A DNA stretch of 64,000 nucleotides, taken from positions 72,011,092 to 72,075,091 of the forward strand of contig OX578282.1 of assembly GCA_951217055.1 (NCBI GenBank), read 5' to 3'. This document shows, one piece after another, positions 1 through 11,428 of this stretch. Both the position numbers and the translations under genes were made by a program. The notes under the pieces were generated by a model. It had not been told where the DNA came from. It ran no database searches and was given only the letters and a program-made list of their open reading frames with translations. This DNA comes from Gerris lacustris (Eukaryota; Arthropoda; Insecta; Hemiptera; Gerridae). Each line of letters starts with the position of its first letter. Within the stretch, counting starts at the first letter, position 1.

Positions 1-600
1 TACAAGCAGTCAAGATTAATTTGTATCATTATTGCGATCATTATTGAGGTAGTTTAATCGAGTAAATTGTGTTAAGTCTAGTTGTTTATTTATTTAATTT
101 TATTTAGCAAATTCATTTGTTTTACTTGATCATTATAAACTCTGACCAATTAGTATGATTTAGCGAGAAGAATTAGGTTTTGTTAGCTTTTTAAATTATT
201 ATTTTCGATAGACAACTAAAATGATTTGCTCTACTTCCCCAAAGAAGAACTAAGAGAGAATAAGAAGAAAGGATACATACGTACAGTTTGTTTTACAGCC
301 CTTATCTTTTATTGCCAAATATTCATTATTTATTTTTATTTATTAATTATTTATTGTTTTTTAATTTGAATATAGGAAATAAAAATTCTTACTAAACCTC
401 TTTATTTACAGATTTTTTTATTTTTTTATTGTGTTTAGTCAGCTTAATAAAAGCGATTACTATGCTGAGAGTGAAATTTATATACTTTGTTTGTTGTTTC
501 TTATTGTTTAATTCTATCACTGGGAATAATTTATTTACCTAATTTTCTTTACCAGTGTTGTTTCTTTGTAAATTTTATTTAATTAATTTTTTTATGTTTT
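1..600. other. AT-rich DNA, no gene recognised
   Basis: No open frame with recognisable protein similarity and no clear repeat boundary. It lies upstream of a repeat that separates it from the gypsy gag-pol at 2619, so it could be leader sequence of that element with the 5' LTR left of the window. I cannot show this, because nothing here matches the 3' LTR-like segment at 7197-7617. Confidence 0.5.
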
Positions 601-2537
601 ATATTATATACTAGCTGGATACCCGTGCTTCGCTACGGGGTGTGTTATTTTCAATTTGATTGGTGTATAAACTACCATCAAGATACATTTAAATTAGTTT
701 ACTAAGCGAGAATATCTAGATTCTATCCTTTCCCCTTATTTCTATACCCACTCCCCTTTGATAAGATAATTTTCTAATATCCCAAGTCCCAAGTTAGTAA
801 TTTAATTGATTCCGACTACTGAAGAAAACATTCTTAAAAGATAACTTTCCGGGAAAAGCCCCCCCGGGGATATTCCTTCTGACCCCCTCCCGCCCCCCCC
901 CCATGTCTTTACCCATCCCTGAGTTAAAATTGGAATTATCTTTGATTAATATGTTATATGTTTACATCCCAAATAGGAGCCCTATCTCAATTATTATTAT
1001 TTAGAAGATCGGTCTGGGCTCAATTACCCTTTTTTTCTTACTTTGTCCTTATGTTCCCCTTAGGGATAAAATTTTATAAAATCGCTATCGGCAGTCATCA
1101 ATATAACTTAGAAATTATTATTCTACGTGTACACTCGTAGATTTCATTTTAGCATTTTAAAGAAGTGGTGATGATTATGTTATTAAAGTTTTAGGCACGG
1201 TAATGTGTGATTTGTAAACTATTTTCTTAATATCTAAAAATAAATCTACAGACACAACAATTATTAGTTTTTTATACATAGATATAGATATATTTTTCCA
1301 TTTTACCCCCCTAAATGTACATAACAATAATTGTACAGCACTCTTAAAGAGCTCTTAAACGGTATGCATCGTGAAGGGTTTTCATTACTTTGACATTTGT
1401 ACCCCGTACCCCTGTGTACCAAAATCAGTGTCAAATCAAAGTCAGTGACCTTCCCCTTTTCCCCTTGCTTTAAAGGTCAAGCGTGCAAATTTTCATTGAA
1501 ATCGGAATAAAACTGTAGATTTGAATAAAGAACACACACACACGCGCCCGTTCGCGCGCGCGCGCACACACACTTACGTTGAAAATTCCTTTTTACCCCT
1601 CTCCTAAATGAAAATAATGACAAAAACGTACATTACAATTACTTTTCTCTTAAAGAGCCTTTCAACGATATGAATCATAAAGGGTACCTATCAATTACTT
1701 TGTACCCCGTACTCCTGTGTACCAACATTTTAACTTTATAATCTCATGTAAGCAGTACACTCTTAGACACTCTTCATTTATATAAGATAAAAGACACTCA
1801 TAGACACTCTTCATTTATATAAGATGTAGTAATAAACATTTTTCCATTTTACCCCCTCCTAAATGAAAATATGACAAAACTGTACATAACAACAATTACT
1901 GTACTTTTAAAGAGCTTTTCAACGATATGCATCATTAAAAGTATTCATTACTTTGACATTTGTACCCCGTACCCCTAGGTACAAAAATAAAAATTTCGCA
2001 AAATCCTTTCTTAGTGGATGCCTATGATATGAACCGAGTATATACTCAAAATTTCAAGTCTCTCGGTTAAGCAGATTTTGCTGTGCGTTGATTCTATGTC
2101 AGTCAGTCAGTTAATCAGGACATTGCCACTTATATTATAGATGTAAGCAGTACACTCTTAGACACTCTTCATTTATATAAGATAAAAGACACTCATAGAC
2201 ACTCTTCATTTATATAAGATGTAGTAATAAACATTTTTCCATTTTACCCCCTCCTAAATGAAAATATGACAAAACTGTACATAACAACAATTACTGTACT
2301 TTTAAAGAGCTTTTCAACGATATGCATCATTAAAAGTATTCATTACTTTGACATTTGTACCCCGTACCCCTGGGTACAAAAATAAAAATTTCGCAAAATC
2401 CTTTCTTAGTGGATGCCTATGATATGAACCGAGTATATACTCAAAATTTCAAGTCTCTCGGTTAAGCAGATTTTGCTGTGCGTTGATTCTATGTCAGTCA
2501 GTCAGTCAATCAGGACATTGCCACTTATATTATAGAT
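601..2537. repeat. Dispersed repeat with a CCCGTGCTTCGCTACGGG head
   Basis: The block begins at TATACTAGCTGG followed by a short GC palindrome (CCCGTGCTTCGCTACGGG, 620-640) and ends near TATTATAGAT after an AGTCAGTCAGTC run. A related head occurs at 57705 (TTCCCGTGCTTCACTAAGG). Inside are C-runs near 860-905, an (AC/CG)n microsatellite at about 1534-1573, and four diverged copies of a TTTTACCCC...TTTGTACCCCGTACCCC segment (about 1296, 1590, 1838, 2233). No protein is encoded. It looks like a non-autonomous transposon, class unknown. Confidence 0.55.
1748..2537. repeat. Two near-identical 395-bp tandem units
   Basis: GTAAGCAGTACACTC starts at 1748 and again at 2143. Each unit runs to TATTATAGAT, and I see only a handful of differences between them (for example AGGTACAAAA versus GGGTACAAAA). 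This is a recent direct duplication inside the larger repeat. Confidence 0.85.
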
Positions 2538-2618
2538 TATTTAATAACCCTGTTTCCGTATTGCAGGCATTAATCATTTTCCTATTTTAATTTTTACTTA
2601 CATATTTAGACTCTTATC

Positions 2619-5600
2619 ATGTCTGATAACGAAACGGGAAGTATAGAAGAAGGAATACAGACTCACGATAGAGTAGAAGAGCGGGATGATACGCGTCGTA
2701 GCAGCGATATACTCGAAGGTCTGTTAAGGGCTCTACAAGCACCCCGAGTTATTCCAGAGCAGGTGAGCTTGCCACCGTTTCGACCGGACTCCGATGATCC
2801 TCTAAAGTGGATAGAACTTGTTGAGAGTTGCCGACAGGAATTTTGTTGGAGTGACCTCCAAATATTGATCTGTATTGGCAAGTTTCTTTTACACAACGCC
2901 AGGCGGTGGTTCGAACATTGGTGCCCGGACGTTCGCGACTGGCCGACATTTCGAAAAGATTTTTTAGAGGCGTTCCCTAACAAACGGAATTTGGGAAAAC
3001 TTCTTGAGGATGTCGCTAATTACAATAGCTCTAAGGTGAACACATATGAGACCTACATTCACGAGAAGTCGTCCATGTTAAGAAACTTAAGAGCCGGGTG
3101 GAAAGAGAAAGATTTGGTTGAAATTATCGTGTACGGAATAACCGAATCGGACGTACGGAACGCAGTTATAAATCGCGACTGTAAGACCGTAACCGAGCTA
3201 CTCTCTTTCATATCGGCCTTCAAAAAGACCCCAAAGAGACTACAAGCTGAGGATTTCCATACGCCGTGGCCTAAGAAGAGACATACCGACAGCAGGCCTA
3301 GTACATCTTCCCAATCACATTCGGGGCCGAAATGTTTTCGGTGTGGTAGATCGGGTCACATTAAGAGTAATTGTCATGCTCAGTTGCGTAAACCTTCCTT
3401 CTCTAAAACCCCGTCAACGCCAGTTCAAACGGGCCACAAGAACTTCGAATTAAAATGCGATTTTTGTTTTAAAAAGGGGCATTCTCAGGCCAACTGTTTC
3501 ACCAAGGCTGGGATTGAGAAAAGACGAGTTAATCTGTGTTCTTTAACTAAGGCACCCGCTCTTACAACTATTTACATTGATGAAATTCGATTCAAAGCTC
3601 TCATAGACAGTGGTGCCGACGTGAGTCTAATATCCGACAAATTTCTCCAGCTGTTCCAGCCCAAAATTACCGAGTGCAAGGTTCCTCTTCGTGGGTTATT
3701 CCCCGGCACCGTGGAAGCCCTGTACAAATTCGAGGCTAAACTGAGAATCGACGACATTACGACCACCATAACATTCCTCATCATCCCATCAGATCTCATG
3801 GATCATGATGTCCTCATTGGCTCTAAGGTGATAGGATACAAGTCTTCACAAGTTAATGTAGTTTACGACATATCTCCTTTACAAGTCCCGGAATGTTATA
3901 GAGCTTCACTAGAGTCCGTGCTTCAGGACTACAAGGAAATGTTGACGAGTTCCAATAAGGTTGCCGCTATAACAACCGATACTGTCAAAATTAAACTGAT
4001 TAAGGACGAAATAGTGAACAGACACCCTTATAGACTGGCTGCGTCTGAAAAACAGGTTATGCGGGAGCTCATATCCGATCTTCTGGCTAATGGCATCATA
4101 CGTGAAAGTAATTCTCCTTTCGCTAGCCCTGCACTACTCGTAAAGAAGAAGGACGGCTCTTATCGCTTATGTGTTGATTTTAGGGAACTAAATCGTAATA
4201 CAGTTAAGGATAGATTCCCCCTTCCTCTCATCGATGACCGACTGGACAGACTCGGTAAGGCAAAATACTTCACTACCCTTGATTTGGCTTCCGGGTTCCA
4301 TCAGCTGCCGATCGAGGAGGACTCAATTGGGAAAACGGGATTCGTAACGCCAGATGGGCACTACGAATACTTGCGGATGCCTTTTGGATTGGCCAATGCG
4401 CCAGCAGTTTTTCAGCGAGCCTTGAACAAAGCGTTAGGCTCATTGTGTTACACGATAGCCTTAGTCTACATGGACGATATTTTGATTCCCTCGCAAACAT
4501 CAGAACAGGGGCTCCAACATTTAATTCAAGTATTAAACGCCCTTCTTCGAGCTGGGTTCTCTCTGAACGTCTCAAAATGTATGTTCCTACAACCATCGGT
4601 GGAGTACTTGGGCAGGGAAGTATCTGCCGAAGGAATTCGTCCTTCCAAGAGGAAAATCCAAGCGTTGTTGGAGACTAGTGTGCCTACAACACAGAAAGAA
4701 GTTCGACAGCTAATGGGACTTGCTGGTTACTTCAGGAAGTTCATACCTGAGTTCGCTACGAGGACAGCATGTATCACAAAACTGACGAAACAGAATGTTC
4801 CTTTTGAGTGGGCTCAAGAACAAGATGCCGCTCGTGAGTACGTAATTTCCTGTCTCACATCAAGACCATTACTCGCTGTCTTTGACCCTAACCTCCCTAC
4901 GGAACTGCATACCGACGCCAGCAGCATCGGTTATGGTGCTATTCTCTTCCAACGTCACGATGGTCAGCTCAGAGTAGTCGCTTACTTTAGTAGACGTACG
5001 ACCAAGGAAGAAGCGCGATACCATTCGTATGAGCTGGAGACCCTGGCGATCGTTCGCGCCCTCAAATACTTCCGAGTTTATATCGTTGGTATTAAATTCA
5101 CCCTAGTTACAGACTGCAATGCAGTGAAATCAACTGCTCAGAAAAAGGACCTGGTTCCCCGTATTGCGCGATGGTGGCTAATGATGCAAGATTTTGATTT
5201 CGATATAGTGTACCGTAAAGGAAGCTCATTACCTCATGTGGATTTCCTAAGCCGCAACCCAGCTCAAGTTATTTGTCGAGTTAGCCATAATAATTGGCTC
5301 TACATAGAGCAAAAAGGCAATGCTGAAGTTCGCGAAATGCTTGAGGCGTTAAAAGAGGGGCGCCTTGACGGAAATCAGTATGCAGAAAAGGATGGTCTTT
5401 TGTATCATAAATGTAGCAATTCTGACGGTACTGAAAATTTACAGTGGTTTGTTCCTCGACAAAGCCGCCTAGGCCTTTTACGAATATTCCACGACGAACA
5501 ATGCCATGTTGGAGTTGACAAAACATTGACATCAATTACGGAACATTTTTGGTTCCCTAGGATGAGGAACTTCGTCCGCAATTACGTCCGTCACTGTTTG

Positions 5601-6584
5601 GTGTGTTCAGTGAAGAAAACACGAACTGGTCCTCTACAGGGTTATATTTACCCTATGGAGAAACCTGGTGAACCGTTTCATACAGTTCATGCCGATGTGC
5701 TTGGTCCATTACCTTCTTCTAATGGCTTCAAATACATTCTAGTTATCGTTGACTCATTCACCAAGTACTGTCTTATTATACCCTTGAAATCTGTTACGGC
5801 GGCTGAAACAAAAGAAAAATTTCAATTCGTTATTTCCCTATTTGGAGCGCCGACTAAATTGATAATGGATGCTGGGTCCAATTTTAGGAATACGACCTTT
5901 CCAAAGTATTTAGACCACTGGAACATCGACTATCATTATGTTACCCCTGACGTCCACAGGGGGAATGGTCAAGTCGAGAGATATATGAGAACGATTATGA
6001 ACCTTATCCGGATTGAAACAAAGGTAAGGTCAGAATGGTCGAGCACGTTGTGGAAAATTCAATTAGTTCTCAACACTACATTACAAAGGTCGATCGGGAC
6101 GACACCGATGCAGCTGTTGCTTGGGATTAAGCGCTCTACCCCTTTAATCCAAGCTGTCCTTAAGGATTTGTCGGGCGATATAAGTCCGTTACGGAACCGT
6201 GATTTAGATCGGAAGCGTGTCGCTTCACTGCTAAATGCCGATCAAGGACAAGGGAACATGCTAAATGCTCGTCGCAGAGATACGGTTCAGTTTGCTGTTG
6301 GAGACTTCATTTTAATGCATCGGGATTCAGAGATGCACAAAAGTAAAACCGATTTCGAGTTCCTTGGGCCTTATGAGATTATACGTTGTCTTGACCGTGG
6401 CCGCTACGAATTAAGAAAAGTTGGTTCGTCGGTGGTTACAAAGGCTGCCAAAGAACAACTTAGACACTGGCCGGCGGATTGGTCACTAAATTGTGATATT
6501 GACCGCCTGTTAGCCTTCATGGAAGAGGAGTCCCAAGAGGCGGTAGAAGGTAATATTTTACAACTAAGTTGTGTTTGGTTTTAA
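2619..6584 (+). CDS. Ty3/gypsy-type gag-pol polyprotein, uninterrupted
   Basis: A single 1321-residue frame carries all domains of a Ty3/gypsy retrotransposon in canonical order. Gag occupies about residues 1-235, with two CCHC zinc knuckles at 239-252 and 280-293. The aspartic protease shows DSGA at 330-333, and reverse transcriptase shows YMDD at 617-620. RNase H has TDAS near 766, with later E and D residues. Integrase has an HHCC finger (C993, C996) and a D1026, D1084, E1120 triad with 35 residues between the last two. I see no internal stop or frameshift, so gag and pol are fused without recoding. The ATG at 2619 is the first in frame. No 5' LTR or primer site is visible just upstream; a repeat lies there instead. 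The clade is not assigned. Such a protein would assemble particles, copy the RNA and integrate the cDNA. Confidence 0.93.
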   Translation: MSDNETGSIEEGIQTHDRVEERDDTRRSSDILEGLLRALQAPRVIPEQVSLPPFRPDSDDPLKWIELVESCRQEFCWSDLQILICIGKFLLHNARRWFEHWCPDVRDWPTFRKDFLEAFPNKRNLGKLLEDVANYNSSKVNTYETYIHEKSSMLRNLRAGWKEKDLVEIIVYGITESDVRNAVINRDCKTVTELLSFISAFKKTPKRLQAEDFHTPWPKKRHTDSRPSTSSQSHSGPKCFRCGRSGHIKSNCHAQLRKPSFSKTPSTPVQTGHKNFELKCDFCFKKGHSQANCFTKAGIEKRRVNLCSLTKAPALTTIYIDEIRFKALIDSGADVSLISDKFLQLFQPKITECKVPLRGLFPGTVEALYKFEAKLRIDDITTTITFLIIPSDLMDHDVLIGSKVIGYKSSQVNVVYDISPLQVPECYRASLESVLQDYKEMLTSSNKVAAITTDTVKIKLIKDEIVNRHPYRLAASEKQVMRELISDLLANGIIRESNSPFASPALLVKKKDGSYRLCVDFRELNRNTVKDRFPLPLIDDRLDRLGKAKYFTTLDLASGFHQLPIEEDSIGKTGFVTPDGHYEYLRMPFGLANAPAVFQRALNKALGSLCYTIALVYMDDILIPSQTSEQGLQHLIQVLNALLRAGFSLNVSKCMFLQPSVEYLGREVSAEGIRPSKRKIQALLETSVPTTQKEVRQLMGLAGYFRKFIPEFATRTACITKLTKQNVPFEWAQEQDAAREYVISCLTSRPLLAVFDPNLPTELHTDASSIGYGAILFQRHDGQLRVVAYFSRRTTKEEARYHSYELETLAIVRALKYFRVYIVGIKFTLVTDCNAVKSTAQKKDLVPRIARWWLMMQDFDFDIVYRKGSSLPHVDFLSRNPAQVICRVSHNNWLYIEQKGNAEVREMLEALKEGRLDGNQYAEKDGLLYHKCSNSDGTENLQWFVPRQSRLGLLRIFHDEQCHVGVDKTLTSITEHFWFPRMRNFVRNYVRHCLVCSVKKTRTGPLQGYIYPMEKPGEPFHTVHADVLGPLPSSNGFKYILVIVDSFTKYCLIIPLKSVTAAETKEKFQFVISLFGAPTKLIMDAGSNFRNTTFPKYLDHWNIDYHYVTPDVHRGNGQVERYMRTIMNLIRIETKVRSEWSSTLWKIQLVLNTTLQRSIGTTPMQLLLGIKRSTPLIQAVLKDLSGDISPLRNRDLDRKRVASLLNADQGQGNMLNARRRDTVQFAVGDFILMHRDSEMHKSKTDFEFLGPYEIIRCLDRGRYELRKVGSSVVTKAAKEQLRHWPADWSLNCDIDRLLAFMEEESQEAVEGNILQLSCVWF

Positions 6585-6794
6585 TCGACCGGAGTGGAGA
6601 CTGTTTTCTCTTATAATCATGTTTATGATGTTGATGTTAATGATATTGATTTTTATGATGATAATGTTGATGTTTATGATGTTCAGGTTTATGATGTTGA
6701 TGATTATTGTTGTTGATATTTATTATGTTGAAGTTATGATGTTGAGGTTTGTGGTGTTAATGTTTCTGATTATGTTATGGCTATGTTGCGGCTT
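6585..6794 (+). repeat. ATGATG/TTGATG-rich low-complexity stretch
   Basis: Immediately after the gag-pol stop the plus strand is built of TTATGATG/TTGATG words. It is open for a while but encodes only a Met/Leu/Ile-rich string, so I do not treat it as a gene. It belongs to the 3' untranslated part of the gypsy element. Confidence 0.7.
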
Positions 6795-7151
6795 GCTCAT
6801 TTTCGGTTGACGAGCCAGAGGTGTGAGCTGTGGTCTCACTGATTATTTTGTCTCGATCTTTCGTATGACGAGGCTGAGGTGTAGACAGAGGTCTCACCTG
6901 GTATTTTATGTCTGGGTCTTGCTCATTTTCGGTTGACAGACCAGTGGTGTGAGCTGTGGTCTCACTGATTATTTTGTCTCGATCTTTCGTATGACGAGAC
7001 GGAGGTGTAGACAGAGGTCTCACCTGGTATTTTATGTCTGGGTCTCGCTCATTTTCGGTTGACGAGCCAGAGGTGTGAGCTGTGGTCTCACTGATTATTT
7101 TGTCTCGATCTTTCGTATGACGAGGCTGAGGTGTAGCCAGAGGTCTCACCT
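6795..7151. repeat. 126-bp minisatellite, about 2.8 copies
   Basis: GCTCATTTTCGGTTGAC recurs at 6795, 6921 and 7047, giving an exact 126-bp period. Because 126 is a multiple of three, the minus strand stays open for 122 codons, which makes it look like a repetitive protein. I regard this as a by-product of the period. The array sits between gag-pol and the LTR-like segment of the gypsy element. Confidence 0.88.
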
Positions 7152-7940
<789 letters not shown>

Positions 7941-8250
7941 GACATAATCACCTCTCTTGCGAACACACCTCCCTTGCGGACTGTTCGCTAGAGAGGTGAT
8001 TATGTCTACAACTCGAAATCTGTAACTTTTTATTTCTTTGTCCTCTAGGGAGGTATTTTTAACTTTTAAACAACAAATGTACCTCCGTAGCGAACAAAAA
8101 TATACAGACCTCTCCAGCGATCAATTTCATTCAAAAACACCTCTTTAGAGACCATACCTCTTTTAAGGCCAAAATTATGTAAAAATAGCTCCGTGGCGAC
8201 CATACCTCCGTTAAAGCCAAAATAATATAAAAATACCTCCTAAAAGGCCA
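7941..8250. repeat. AGGGAGGT/GTTCGC box repeats with a hairpin
   Basis: The segment opens with an inverted repeat: 7941-7964 (GACATAATCACCTC...) pairs with 7983-8006 with one mismatch over 24 bp. The words ACCTCC(C)TTGCG, CTCTAGGGAGGT, ACCTCCGTAGCGAAC and ACCTCCGTTAAAGCC then recur at irregular intervals. The same box, GTTCGC(T/A)(A/T)GG(G/A)GGTG, is the core of the satellite at 19441-22400 and of 22460-22670, so these loci are related. Confidence 0.75.
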
Positions 8251-8831
8251 TTCTTATTTGGAGCCAATTACTTCTTTCTTGATTGCTTCTTATTTAATTA
8301 TTGTAAAAGTTATTTTTATTCTGAGCTTATGTATGGACAAAAGTATACATTATAGTTGTATACATAGCACAGTTATATATTGCTTTTCCTTTTACATTGG
8401 TATTACATCTATATCTCTCAATGAACTACTGCAGCCATTAGTTTTTATATTTATGATACTACTAAAAAAAACTATTTAATACCTACTATAGCTTTGATCC
8501 TAGGTTATTATTTAAAAAAATATCAGTTCGTCTCTAGACAGGGAAGAGTGCAGACGTATTAGATAACGCTCTTGTTTATATAGTTCCGCTAACCTCTAGA
8601 CTTTTGGTTTCTTTCTTTCATACCGTTTTATTTAATTTAATCCGGTCACTTTTAAATTTTTTTATTTTTTATTTATTTATTTATTTATTTATTTTTTTTT
8701 TTTATAGATAATCATATTTTTTAAATATATAACAACCACGGAATACTTAAATCGTCCTACTAAGAGAACTGAAATAATTTTATAAACATTTATTTTATTT
8801 CAAATAATAATTTATAACAAAATAATAAAAA
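8251..8831. other. AT-rich spacer, possible LINE 5' region
   Basis: No gene is visible. The stretch from about 8520 (GTCTCTAGACAGGG...) to the ATG at 8832 could be the 5' untranslated region of the short LINE-like unit that follows. A (TTTA)n run lies at about 8670-8705. Confidence 0.4.
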
Positions 8832-9146
8832 ATGTTTTGTGGCAGTTGTGAAAAAAACATAAATGAAGATTCAAATATTATGTGTAACCTTTGTAGAAAG
8901 CAATATCATTCAGAGTGCGAGGGAATTACTAATTTTAAGAAAATGAGCAAGGACTCAAAAAGCAAGTGGAAGTGCTACAGTTGCAAAAATCCTCAAGATT
9001 CGGCTCAAGCAACTCCTAGCGTCAACTCGGACATAATATGTAAGGAGATGAGAGCTATTCTTGAAGAGTATAAAGAGGAAACCAATAAATATGTCGAGCT
9101 TATATTATATATAAACATTATTGTTATTTGTTTATATTATACATAA
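8832..9146 (+). pseudogene. PHD-finger protein, LINE ORF1-like, truncated
   Basis: The first 51 residues form a clean C4HC3 PHD finger: C3, C6, C18, C21, H26, C29, C48, C51, with W46 two residues before C48. A charged helix-like stretch follows to about residue 90. The remaining residues come from a 31-bp tandem repeat and are probably not original coding sequence. PHD fingers of this kind occur in ORF1 of several arthropod non-LTR retrotransposons. The ORF is far shorter than a complete ORF1, and LINE-like 3' sequence ends nearby, so this is best read as an internally deleted LINE. A small host PHD gene is the alternative. Confidence 0.55.
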
Positions 9147-9343
9147 ACATTATTGTTATTTGTTTATATTATATATTATATATTAGGTTAAGGAATAAAC
9201 AAGTTAGAAGTGTAAAATAATATTAGAGACGGGGCCCTCATCAAGTATTTTTACTTTTATATTTATGTATTATACATTTATGTATTGATTTATTTATGTA
9301 TTATTTCTGTTTGTTTGTTTTTTTTGATATGATGGAAAATAAA

Positions 9344-9374
<31 letters not shown>

Positions 9375-9375
9375 T
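9098..9375 (+). mobile_element. LINE-like 3' end with (ATT)n tail
   Basis: Two to three tandem copies of a 31-bp unit (TATTATA(T/C)ATAAACATTATTG) are followed by GATGGAAAATAAATATT and a run of about nine ATT triplets. A polyadenylation-like AATAAA next to a short-motif tail is typical of the 3' end of some LINEs. With the PHD ORF it makes a compact unit from about 8520 to 9375. Confidence 0.55.
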
Positions 9376-9624
9376 CTATAGTGTTAAAGCATTCGAGTTT
9401 AAGGAAATTTTTGTAACATCCAATTCATTGAATTTTTAAAATTCGGAATTACTTAATAAATAGTTTTGATAATAAAATTGTTTTAGAGTTAATATAACTG
9501 ATTACTTTTTAAAACGATTAAAGATTTATGGTTTAGCTGAAGCAAGGAAAAATTGCTAACTGATTTTTTTCTGCTCCTCAAATCTAATGATTCATTTTTT
9601 GTAATACATATTAAAAAAATCAAT

Positions 9625-9785
9625 TTTCCTTATTTAAGTTTTTGGTAGTTAGTAGTATTCATACTACGGAAAGTTTAAATTTTAATTTAAATCAAATTAT
9701 AATTATTATTAACAACGGGAGATAGACAGAGAAAAATAGACTCCAGCGCCGGGACTCGAACCACGGGGTTCTATATGGTATATAT
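9625..9785 (-). mobile_element. tRNA-derived SINE, copy 1
   Basis: Read on the minus strand, the unit starts with a tRNA B box (GTGGTTCGAGTCCCGGCGC). It continues into TATTTTTCTCTG...TAATAATTATAATTTGATTTAAAT and a CTTTCCGTAGTATG...CTACCAAAAAC tail. The same body is at 44665-44762 and 61945-62090. The A-box half of the head is missing in this copy. Confidence 0.7.
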
Positions 9786-10140
9786 AAACTACAGAGGGAA
9801 AAATATTTCTCGAAAACCGTTCCGACGACTTTGATTAAAAAATTCTAAAATGCCGTCTATTTAAATATGAATCTAACGATAAGCCGTTTTCCCGGGAAAA
9901 ATCTAGTTCCAGATGAAATAGCTTTAAATGCGGACGGAGAGAGCGGACGGGTTCGATTCCCCGCCGAGAAGAAGTTATTTTTATGATACATTTTGTTAAA
10001 ATTTTGAATAATAATTAAATTTACTGACGAAAACTAATCAATAGAAAACACTGGGCTAAGTAATTATGAACTCTTATAATATGAGAAATTGTCTGAGTTG
10101 TCTCGGACCGATTCCTATATTTTTGATATGCTTAAAAACC
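9786..10140 (+). repeat. Dispersed repeat family R (partial copy)
   Basis: Carries the family landmarks in order: CGAAAACCGTTCCGAC, CCGTTTTCCCGGGAAAAATC, GGTTCGATTCCCCGCCGAGAAG, ACACTGGGCTAAGTAATTATGAA and TCTGAGTTGTCTCGGACCGA. Other copies are at 17047, 48768, 55383 and 58881. GGTTCGATTCC fits a tRNA B box, so the family may have used Pol III. No protein is encoded. Confidence 0.75.
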
Positions 10141-10754
10141 ATTATTTACTCTTCATATAGAAAAAACTATAGAGGGCATCCCTTCTGCTGGTTTACATAA
10201 AATATGTCACCAAATTTGAAGCGATTCATAATAAAATTGTAGGCCCTATTAAGGTTAAGGTTTTTAAGATTATTTATTTGTTGAATAAAAGGGAGAGGTT
10301 TTGTCGTCACATACTAGTACTAGGAAAGGAAGCACACACACGCTGACATGGAAGGAGAAAGGTAGAAAAGACTAACACCGAATAGACCTCGAGTTAAGAG
10401 TTCAGACTGACTGGCAGCTTATTCATTCATTTTTTTAATAGATATGATAAACTCCTACTTTTATTTTACACTAGCCTTCACCCCGCGCTCCACGCGGGGC
10501 TCATGCTAGGTATTAGTGGCTAAGTTTCCTATTGTCATGTAGGCCTAGCAATTAAATGAAATGGCTAAATAATTTTGTTTCCAAGCCTTCTAGGAATAAA
10601 ATCAGGACTATATTATACATAATTCATTCCCTTACTAAGAATATAATATTCTCCAAATCGTAGTTTGGAGTCTATCTATATATTTACAAAATAGCCAATA
10701 GAAACTAATTAATATGTATAGCAATTATCAAAATAATAAAAAAAGGTAAAAAAG
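10141..10754. repeat. Mostly anonymous AT-rich DNA with an ACTAGCC...CGCGGGGCTCATGC repeat
   Basis: From 10471 the sequence ACTAGCCTTCACCCCGCG and a short GC palindrome lead into GCTCATGCTAGGTATTAGTG and AAGCCTTCTAGGAATAAAATC. A parallel copy is at 55021. Nothing recognisable lies in 10141-10470. Confidence 0.55.
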
Positions 10755-11099
10755 GTTGGCACGGGGCCGGATAGCATGGCACGCCGAAAATCAAACTCGT
10801 CTTGGTCATCGCGCCACGCATTTCAGGTCGTGCTATGCACGGAGACCTCCACACACTGGCATGTTTCGTCCATTTTGTGGACGGCGTGCTTGCACGCTAT
10901 GCAATGCACGCGTAGTGTAAAGCGGCTCATACACTACACGTGCATTGCAAGGCGTGATTGCACGCCATGCAAAAATCGGACGAAACGTGCCAGTGTGTGG
11001 AGGTCTCCGTGCCAAGCACGGCGTGCAATGCTTGGCACGATGAGAAAATCAAGACGAGTTTGATTTTCGGCGCGCCATGCCATCCGGCCCCGTGCCAAC
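10755..11099. repeat. 345-bp GC-rich foldback (long inverted repeat)
   Basis: The left arm starts GTTGGCACGGGGCCGGAT at 10755, and its reverse complement closes the unit at 11099. Both arms carry GACCTCCACACACTGGCA and CACTACACGTGCATTGC. The symmetry centre is near 10921-10933, around AAGCGGCTCA, so each arm is about 165 bp with small gaps. GC content contrasts sharply with the surroundings. Short open frames here mirror each other and are not genes. Confidence 0.9.
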
Positions 11100-11206
11100 G
11101 TGCTAGTGTGTAGGCCTTTTTCGCGCCACGTGCTAAGAGTGCAACATCTTTTGAGGCTATATTTCGTTCGCTAGCATCAAGAGATTCTTGCTTGTATTTC
11201 TTTAAA

Positions 11207-11428
11207 ATGAGTGATACATCCGTTTTTCTGTCACCCGATTTCTTGCCGTTGTTTATTGACGCTTATAGAAATCACCCCATTGTTTGTGGCGAGTTAAGTG
11301 CAAAGTTATCTTTCTTCTTCAACCAATTGTTAGTCCATATTTGCCTCTTCTTCCGTTTCTCCTTCCTATCTATCTTCATGTATCAGGCCAATCTGCTAAA
11401 GCTTTATGTTTCGTTACTACAGGCATAA
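11207..11428 (+). pseudogene. Possible MADF-domain N-terminus, fragment
   Basis: From ATG 11207 the first 30 or so residues contain FLPLFIDAYRNHPIVCGEL. The spacing resembles the opening helix of MADF domains (hydrophobic residues, then Y-x-x-x-P). The remainder of the frame is hydrophobic, without family features. MADF proteins accompany transposases of PIF/Harbinger elements, and the fragment lies between the foldback and a related GC-rich end at 11495-11585. This is a weak call from a short match. Confidence 0.3.

Noticed and set aside
958..1140. 60-codon ORF
   Set aside because: Short, no domain, and inside a dispersed repeat.
6781..7149. 122-codon repetitive minus-strand frame
   Set aside because: Explained by the 126-bp period, a multiple of three, with no independent protein signal.
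9955..9975. tRNA from the GGTTCGATTCCCC B box
   Set aside because: No A box or cloverleaf upstream; it recurs inside family R copies.
10776..11063. Arg/Cys-rich ORF in the foldback
   Set aside because: Open frames on both strands mirror each other because of the inverted repeat; no domain.
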